Assembly: GCA_020247545.1 (NCBI GenBank)
Contig: JADCIX010000036.1
Span: 1-64,000, forward strand
Source: Rhodocyclaceae bacterium
GTDB lineage: Bacteria > Pseudomonadota > Gammaproteobacteria > Burkholderiales > Usitatibacteraceae
Direction of reading: 5' to 3'
DNA length: 64,000 nucleotides
Shown: positions 59,118 to 64,000 of the stretch, piece by piece
How the letters are laid out: the number at the start of each line of letters is the position of its first letter
How positions within the stretch are numbered: the stretch's first letter is position 1
Notes under the pieces: model-generated
What the model was told of the DNA's origin: nothing
The model's database searches: none
What the model saw: the letters and a program-made list of their open reading frames with translations, nothing else
Position numbers and translations under genes: made by a program

Positions 59118-59828
59118 TCAGCCTATTTCAGAGAGTTGTCTTAGTTTTTTGATCAAGCCGGGTACACGTGCTTGGCTACCGAGGTCCGTCGGTAGTTGGC
59201 CGGGTAGTGCATCCATGAAGTCCCGAATTTCAAGAAGTTGTTTGAATTCGGCCGCGAGGTACTCGCGTAGCTCGGCGGGCGAATTCGCTACCTCTTCGAG
59301 CAGCGACTGGCGACCGTCGATAACCGTGACGATATCTTCAAGATCATGGCTTGCCATGTAGTCGCCATTGCCTCGGCCTTTAAAGGCTTCTAGCTTCGTG
59401 CCAAGAAAGACGGGGGCGGCGATCAGTTTGATGCCTAAGCCATCCGGCAACGTCACTGCGAGCGCACTTTCTACCGCTAATGGATACCAACGATTGTGAA
59501 AGCCAAGGATGCCTTCGTCGGTTGGCATTAAGTCGACAGTGATATCTCGCAGTTTCCATCGGCAGATTGGCGCGTCAGCGCTCATGTCATGCGTGAACCC
59601 GAGCGCTTCAAATTGTTTCTCAAGCGCATGAAACCCCTGATGCGACACCACGTGCGCCACGAGGTCAACATCGTCCGTCATGCGGATGGGCTGCGCACGC
59701 ACATTGGTTACCAGCAAGCCCGTCGCACAGCCGCCAACAAACACCAGCGATTCACGCAGCGTGCCAAGTGCTGCCGCAACCGTCGTGAGGATGGCGAGAT
59801 TCTTTTGGTCTGCGCTGATGGGCATCAT
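59118..59828 (-). CDS. AbiEii-like nucleotidyltransferase (probable toxin)
   Basis: A 236-residue nucleotidyltransferase. VFVGGCATGLLV (Gly32-Gly33) and MTDDVDLV (Asp53, Asp55) form the GG...DxD active site; Asp99 in ITVDLMPTDE is the likely third acid. LGTKLEAFKGRGNGDYMASHDLEDIV matches the conserved C-terminal part of the AbiEii/MenT-like group. AbiEii and MenT toxins transfer nucleotides to RNA targets. It lies between a winged-helix gene 39 bases upstream and hsdM one base downstream. Whether it is toxic is untested. Confidence 0.78.
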   Translation of the reverse strand: MMPISADQKNLAILTTVAAALGTLRESLVFVGGCATGLLVTNVRAQPIRMTDDVDLVAHVVSHQGFHALEKQFEALGFTHDMSADAPICRWKLRDITVDLMPTDEGILGFHNRWYPLAVESALAVTLPDGLGIKLIAAPVFLGTKLEAFKGRGNGDYMASHDLEDIVTVIDGRQSLLEEVANSPAELREYLAAEFKQLLEIRDFMDALPGQLPTDLGSQARVPGLIKKLRQLSEIG

Positions 59829-59867
59829 GATGGCGTTGATCGTGATGGCGCTTGCGTGGTTGGGTGA

Positions 59868-60440
59868 TTAACGAAAACGTTCATCGAGGAACATCATCGC
59901 CATCTCGCGCTCGCGCGCCGCGCCAATGCGCAAGGCATCAAATAGCGCCAACATTTCGTATAAAGACCGGTCCTCTAGCGCAGCCAAGGGAGCCTTTTCG
60001 TAAAGCGGCAGTAGCGTCATGCCGCGTGTTGTGCCTTCTGGGCTCGGCCAGACAGGCGGGTTTTCATCGGCGAACAGCACCTTCTCTTTTAGCGGACTCA
60101 TGCCATACGCCGTTGGGAAGCCAATCGTCATTTCCCCGCGAACAGGCGGAAATGCATAGGGCGCGCCGTGATAGATGAAGAGCTTAAGCGTTGCGTTGAT
60201 CGGGCGAATTTCACCTTCGATATCCGTGACCAACTTTGCGGCCAATAGCCGTTTGACCGCCGCATGGGCTTCAAACTGGGAAAGCTTCAGCTGCTTGCCG
60301 AGCTCCGCATATGGCAGCCATTGCCCCCGCAGCACGACCAGCTTCATCGCGACGACCACATCCTGCGGCCTCAGCGCCCACTGCCCAGTACTTCCACGTT
60401 TTGACACGCCATAAGCGTCTGATTTTAATGAAGATTTCAC
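59868..60440 (-). CDS. Winged-helix regulator, probable antitoxin partner
   Basis: A 190-residue protein starting at GTG 60440. A winged helix-turn-helix spans about residues 25-85 (DVVVAMKLVVLRGQWLPYAELGKQLKLS, EAHAAVKRLLAAKLV). The C-terminal half (YAFPPVRGEMTIGFPTAYGMSPLKE...ALFDALRIGAAREREMAMMFLDE) is of unknown fold. It precedes the nucleotidyltransferase, like the AbiEi-AbiEii arrangement, and has a promoter framed by 23-bp inverted repeats. The likely role is antitoxin and autorepressor. Sequence similarity to AbiEi itself is not evident by eye. Confidence 0.7.
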   Translation of the reverse strand: MKSSLKSDAYGVSKRGSTGQWALRPQDVVVAMKLVVLRGQWLPYAELGKQLKLSQFEAHAAVKRLLAAKLVTDIEGEIRPINATLKLFIYHGAPYAFPPVRGEMTIGFPTAYGMSPLKEKVLFADENPPVWPSPEGTTRGMTLLPLYEKAPLAALEDRSLYEMLALFDALRIGAAREREMAMMFLDERFR

Positions 60441-60456
60441 TTTTTTAAGTCATTTA

Positions 60457-60534
60457 TATGCAATATGCATACAGCATATATCGCTGGCGGGCAGTCTGTC
60501 AATGCGCATTCATATGCTGTATGCATATTGCATA
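60457..60534 (-). promoter_or_regulatory. Promoter held between two perfect 23-bp inverted repeats
   Basis: Arms 60457-60479 and 60512-60534 are exact reverse complements over 23 bases, each rich in ATGCAT/GCATAT. Between them, on the minus strand, TTGACA (60502-60497) is 16 bases from TATATG (60480-60475), which itself enters the downstream arm. Bound protein on both arms would cover the promoter. This fits autorepression of the winged-helix/nucleotidyltransferase pair. Confidence 0.8.
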
Positions 60535-60564
60535 CGAAGAAAAGAGAGCCTAGGCGACTCTCTG

Positions 60565-60618
60565 CAAAACTCCTTTATTGACGGGCTATTTGGGGCAAAA
60601 GTGTCCAAAAATGCCCGC
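60565..60618 (-). repeat. Dispersed 39-bp palindromic element, copy D with tail
   Basis: On the minus strand GCGGGCAT (60618-60611) and GCCCGTC (ending 60580) bound a 39-bp core, the same length as copies A and B. The tail AATAAAGGAGTTTTG follows. It lies between the unknown island gene and the toxin-antitoxin promoter, in the defence island rather than the core genome. Confidence 0.65.
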
Positions 60619-60702
60619 TGGATGTGGATTTCTGAAGAATACAAGCCAGCCCCGCTCAATTTCTTCTGCATTCATTAGCTCCGGTTTCGCAGAAGGCGGG
60701 TT

Positions 60703-61608
60703 TCAAGCCTGCGGGTCGTCCGCGTCTATGAGAGCAAAGGTGAGCCCTAATTTCACCTGCGAAACATAGGCGACGCGCTGCGCCAGAAGGTTCACGTTAT
60801 CGGTGTCTGTTTGGAACAACCGCGCGTCAAGCGCTAACCGCCGCTGGTTTCGGGTCGTATCTTCTACGGCCGGTGCCTGACTGAACGCTAGCAATCTTTC
60901 GCCGCCATCACCACTGCGCGACTCAGGTGGATTTTCGCGCGCCCTGATGTTTCGAATCCCCGACAAAAGCTGCGTCAGCATGATTCTCACCGCACCGCGT
61001 TGATCGTTGTCCTGCGAGCTATCCGAATTTCGCGCCAACGCGCGACGCTCTTCTAAAGCGCTCACGAGACTTTCGATATCAAAACCTACACCGATTTCCC
61101 TGGGTTCAGAATGGCACCAATAGGTGCTGGCACCAGGTTTGTAACTCACGTGATGGGAATTGCTATCTAGCGACCCAATGCGCGACGGCGGGATAAACGC
61201 GGTTTCCTTATGTACTCTATGCAAGATAAAGAACTCGTCGAGATCATCAACTTCGTAAAAGAGCGGCGTCGCATAAAGAATGAGAGCATTCGGCTGAGAT
61301 ACCTGAAGATCGAGCAGCATTTGATGCTGGTTTGGCTCCTTCGTCCGGAGCGGCATCCGAAAATAAGTGGGCTGGTATGCACTTGGCATGAGACTGCTGC
61401 GGCGCGTAAGCACCTTAGGAATCTTGAACTGTAAAAATATGGGTACAGCCTTTGTTGGAATGTGCAAATCGTAACCGCCGCCTGCACTGCCTTCCTGAAT
61501 CAGTGACGGAAAAATCGGTGCGCGACCCAGCCGGATGCCCAGAAATCTAACCAAGGAGTCCGTCAACGCGAAGCCGTAGCTGAATTCGGAAAACTCACAG
61601 TTCGCCAT
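60703..61608 (-). CDS. Unknown protein downstream of a CD-NTase, possible nuclease-like core
   Basis: A 301-residue soluble protein that I do not recognise. It opens CEFSEFSYGFALTDSLVRFL, then PIFPSLIQEGSAGGGYDLHI and VPIFLQFKIPKV. Asp47 followed by Gln60-x-Lys62 is the spacing of a PD-(D/E)xK-type core in which Gln replaces Glu. Other conserved-looking parts are YATPLFYEVDDLDEFF and a Cys-containing STYWCHSEPREIGVG. It follows the CD-NTase by 64 bases in the same direction, so it may be a third CBASS component or separate cargo. Nuclease function is inference only. Confidence 0.6.
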   Translation of the reverse strand: MANCEFSEFSYGFALTDSLVRFLGIRLGRAPIFPSLIQEGSAGGGYDLHIPTKAVPIFLQFKIPKVLTRRSSLMPSAYQPTYFRMPLRTKEPNQHQMLLDLQVSQPNALILYATPLFYEVDDLDEFFILHRVHKETAFIPPSRIGSLDSNSHHVSYKPGASTYWCHSEPREIGVGFDIESLVSALEERRALARNSDSSQDNDQRGAVRIMLTQLLSGIRNIRARENPPESRSGDGGERLLAFSQAPAVEDTTRNQRRLALDARLFQTDTDNVNLLAQRVAYVSQVKLGLTFALIDADDPQA

Positions 61609-61672
61609 CTCAATCGCCTCCTCGACTACATTTGAAAAAGCTCACGCCGGCCTAGCAAAAAACGACTGCTCT

Positions 61673-62554
61673 TCAAAAACCGCCATTGAAAACGATGTTC
61701 CACTGACGGTTAGCCTCAAACTTATCTCCAACCGCCTCAGCGGCTAACGCAGCTTGCGCGTGGTCAAGGCTGTAGGCTACTGCGGACACCAACTGGCCCC
61801 ATTTGGATTCTGTCGAAGCGGCATAGATCGTTCCAGCAACACCACAAGGATCGTGTAACCCTCGGCAACCGCGCTCATGCAGTAGCTTGAATGCCAGATA
61901 CAAACACTGCGAGTAGGACTTCACGCCAACACAGATCCCGCTTGCGGCGAGGAGCATATCCAAGTGGAAACTGCTGATCGGGATAGGACTAGCACGACAA
62001 AATTTCCACCACTTGAGCAGTTGCGAAACTTTTCGTAACTTACCCTGACTACGCGCATCCGCTTGCTTGAAGTAGAGATCATGGACCTCAGGGCTTGTCT
62101 CCATCCAGTCCCCTTTGCCATTGGGGATAAGGTATACGGGTCTATGGCGGTCAAATCGATGAAAGATCGCTGGCACTACATCCAGACTTTGCTGCGTCGC
62201 GCTAAACCATACAGCAACCGCCATACCATCTCTTCCAATCGCAGTATTCGGAAATCGTCCGATGAGCTCGTCGATAAATCGCGCGAGCACAGTGGCGGAC
62301 GAAACCAAACCACCACCCCACCGTGCCTCGTCACGCTTCAACACACCAAGCAAATCTAGGTCACTAAAATCCCGAATGGCCGTTTCCCTTGCATGACTGC
62401 CAATCTGAACTACCCGTGCCACATCGAAAACTTTACTTAGTCTGAGTCGAACTGTGTGTTGATGAATCTTTGCCTTCTCGAGTTGCGTAGGCATCGGCTG
62501 AATACGGTGCGCTAAATTCAACATATTGAACTGCGGAAGGTGGTTCGCATTCAT
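61673..62554 (-). CDS. CD-NTase (cGAS/DncV-like nucleotidyltransferase) of a CBASS
   Basis: A 293-residue second-messenger synthase. The active site is GSHARETA (Gly52-Ser53), then FSDLDLLGVL (Asp65, Asp67), and a third acid at Asp125 in SLDVVPAIF. SMODS-type CD-NTases make cyclic di- or trinucleotides when phage infection is sensed. It overlaps the preceding membrane-protein gene by four bases (ATGA), so cyclase and effector are co-translated. The product nucleotide cannot be told from sequence. Confidence 0.85.
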   Translation of the reverse strand: MNANHLPQFNMLNLAHRIQPMPTQLEKAKIHQHTVRLRLSKVFDVARVVQIGSHARETAIRDFSDLDLLGVLKRDEARWGGGLVSSATVLARFIDELIGRFPNTAIGRDGMAVAVWFSATQQSLDVVPAIFHRFDRHRPVYLIPNGKGDWMETSPEVHDLYFKQADARSQGKLRKVSQLLKWWKFCRASPIPISSFHLDMLLAASGICVGVKSYSQCLYLAFKLLHERGCRGLHDPCGVAGTIYAASTESKWGQLVSAVAYSLDHAQAALAAEAVGDKFEANRQWNIVFNGGF

Positions 62555-63396
62555 CCACGTTCAACCAAATGCGCGCGCTGGTACGCGTCGTTGAGCGCAT
62601 TTTGGTGACGCTGAAACAACCATAACGGAATCGGTGGGCACTGCAAACACGCAATCCCATAGTCATCACAGACGGTGCGAACTGCTTCCAAGTCTGGCGC
62701 GTCTTGATCTCGAAGTATCGCGCAAGCGGCATAGGCCTTTTCCGCTGCACGAGTCAAATCCAAAAATTTCTTCGCCAGGATGGCGACGTCAGCCGAAACT
62801 AGAAAGCCAACAAATACCGCCGCGCCCTTCAGAGTTGCAAAAACGCCATCGAGGGTGGGATCGGTGGCTAGGTTGGCCATATACAGTCCAAGCATCAAAA
62901 CACCAATCGCCACTCCCGACACGACAAACAGAGTAGTGTGAATCTTCCCGCAGAGGAACTTAGTAAAGTAGGCAGATTCTGTCGTCGTATCAGCGAGCCG
63001 CTTCACGCCGATCGGGAATTTGGATTGGTAATAGTCGCCCTCGAACGGCGCTCGTTTCAATTTCTTGCCCACACTCCACGCGTTGATGTCGGCGAGCTCA
63101 TCCTTCGGTATGCCAATCCCCAAAGCAGTTGCATGGAGCACGAGCCGTCGACATTTGTCAGCCTTAATTTGCTGGCTAGTGGCCACCTCTCTTAACCAAG
63201 CGATAACAACTGACAAGCCAATCGCGGTTGCGCCAGAAATGGCAAGCGCAGTTTTGTTATCTACGGTTGCGCCGACAATCGCCGAGATTAGCGCAAGCAA
63301 TGCGAAAACCAGGGAACAATTCCACTTAATTTCTGCTGAGCGATACAGATAGTTACGGGTCTTGGGAACAACGTCGGTGTTCTCCACCATACTCAC
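62551..63396 (-). CDS. S-4TM-type membrane effector of a CBASS
   Basis: A 281-residue membrane protein with four hydrophobic helices at about residues 27-45, 50-68, 154-177 and 186-207. Between helices 2 and 3 is a charged cytoplasmic region with DYYQSKFPIGVKRLADTTTESAYFTKFL, which resembles SMODS-associated four-helix (S-4TM) effectors. Those are thought to damage the membrane when they bind the cyclic nucleotide. It overlaps hsdS and the CD-NTase by four bases at each side, so all three are translationally coupled. Family assignment is from pattern and context. Confidence 0.75.
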   Translation of the reverse strand: MSMVENTDVVPKTRNYLYRSAEIKWNCSLVFALLALISAIVGATVDNKTALAISGATAIGLSVVIAWLREVATSQQIKADKCRRLVLHATALGIGIPKDELADINAWSVGKKLKRAPFEGDYYQSKFPIGVKRLADTTTESAYFTKFLCGKIHTTLFVVSGVAIGVLMLGLYMANLATDPTLDGVFATLKGAAVFVGFLVSADVAILAKKFLDLTRAAEKAYAACAILRDQDAPDLEAVRTVCDDYGIACLQCPPIPLWLFQRHQNALNDAYQRAHLVERG

Positions 63397-64000
63397 GTTC
63401 CTCCACCAAACATCTTCGCAAGTACGCTTTGGCGCATGCGCTCTGCGCGCGCGAGATTTAGATCAACCTGTCCTTCGATTCCTTGAACAATCGACACACG
63501 CCGATCGACTTCATCCAACAGCCGCTGCAACTCTGCTTCCGGAGGCAGTGCCACTTTGATACCTCTGATAATCGCGGTGTTCAAATTCGGCTGCGCGGCA
63601 CCTTGATTGATGCGTCTCAACGACTCAGTAAGTGAGTCAAAAACATGCAAAAGGTAAAGCTTGATGCTTTCGTTATGCACGAAAAGCGCTGCCACACCGT
63701 CATTGATACATCCGCCGATCGCACTGATTTTCGGGACGCCTAACGTAGCGCCACTATTGGTGAGTAGCAAAGTTCCAGCCTCAATGAAGCGACTGTTCTC
63801 CTTGCCAAGCGTCGTCAATGTTTCCTTTGCCGCGCGAACGAATTTGCCCTCAGCAGACGTTACAGTGCCAACAGTTATCCACGGAATGTCGCCTCCGAAA
63901 TACTTTGGATCGCCGGCTGGTCTTGGCGAAGCCCCCCGCACAACTTCAGCAAGTTGGTCTACAGATGCCCACAGCCACCCATCTGGCAGAGCCGGAAGGT
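63393..64000 (-). CDS. hsdS: Type I restriction-modification specificity subunit HsdS (C-terminal part)
   Basis: The C-terminal 200 or so residues of an HsdS. The frame is open to the window edge (LPDGWLWASVDQLAEVV upstream of RGASPRPAGDPKYFGGDIPW), so the gene starts outside. The second target-recognition domain contains AGTLLLTNSGATLGVPKIS and NQGAAQPNLN. It ends in a conserved helix (LQRLLDEVDRRVSIVQGIE) with RMRQSVLAKMFGGG. It sets the recognition sequence for the HsdM encoded about 4 kb downstream. Its stop overlaps the start of the S-4TM gene. Confidence 0.92.
   Translation of the reverse strand, partial: LPALPDGWLWASVDQLAEVVRGASPRPAGDPKYFGGDIPWITVGTVTSAEGKFVRAAKETLTTLGKENSRFIEAGTLLLTNSGATLGVPKISAIGGCINDGVAALFVHNESIKLYLLHVFDSLTESLRRINQGAAQPNLNTAIIRGIKVALPPEAELQRLLDEVDRRVSIVQGIEGQVDLNLARAERMRQSVLAKMFGGGT

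Noticed and set aside
57614..64000. A CRISPR array or retron in the defence island
   Set aside because: No regularly spaced direct repeats and no reverse transcriptase or Cas-like protein is visible on either strand.

Overview
The window reads as a chromosomal segment of a betaproteobacterium (Burkholderiales/Nitrosomonadales grade; genus not determinable by eye). This rests on the mlaFEDCB - ABC-2 exporter - bolA/ibaG - murA - hisGDCB order with a short-form HisG, on murJ-ribF-ileS-lspA-ispH, and on paired MSHA-type and FimT/PilVWXY1 pilus loci. Two accessory regions, each beside a tRNA gene, flank this core.

Region 1 (1-6.85 kb) is a decayed integrative island next to tRNA-Arg(CCG). It holds the tail of one IS21-type element, a stand-alone protein resembling phage/plasmid polyvalent-protein domains, and a complete IS21-family element (istA/istB). 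That IS cuts a tyrosine integrase exactly at its catalytic TGMRTG motif and supplies the stop codon. Beyond it lie an excisionase-like gene, a divergent operator region with three short palindromes, a Cro/CI regulator and an orphan cargo gene. Region 2 (7-9.4 kb) has a membrane-anchored cytochrome c, ApaH and PlsC.

Region 3 (9.4-25.2 kb, minus strand) is an MSHA/type IV pilus-like assembly locus: a sigma-54-type response regulator, MshM, MshL secretin, MshN, MshE ATPase, MshG, MshI/J/K-like proteins, a large PilX-like protein and a pseudopilin. Region 4 (25.6-30.7 kb, plus strand) is the Mla phospholipid-transport operon followed by a second ABC exporter, whose permease start has been duplicated around a 97-bp insert. 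Region 5 (30.7-43.1 kb) is housekeeping: ibaG/bolA, murA, hisGDCB, murJ, ribF, ileS, lspA, ispH. Region 6 (43.2-57.3 kb) is a DUF3617 protein, a PilE-type pilin, fimT-pilV-pilW-pilX, and a PilY1 of about 3,100 residues. This PilY1 carries a long Gln/Ser/Thr heptad array and about 50 tandem 29-residue Cys/Trp repeats. A TonB-domain protein closes the region.

Region 7 (57.4-64 kb, minus strand) begins just past tRNA-Thr(CGT) and its terminator and is a composite defence island. From the right edge inward it has the C-terminal part of a type I HsdS, overlapping a four-helix membrane protein (S-4TM type), overlapping a CD-NTase (cGAS/DncV-like cyclase), which together look like a CBASS. Then come an unknown gene with a possible nuclease-like D...QxK core, an AbiE-like winged-helix/nucleotidyltransferase pair with its own promoter caged between two perfect 23-bp inverted repeats, and HsdM. 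A CBASS and a toxin-antitoxin-like pair thus sit between hsdS and hsdM.

A dispersed 39-bp palindromic element with a conserved tail occurs three times, plus one diverged copy, at widely separated intergenic sites (12.2, 32.9, 42.1 and 60.6 kb).
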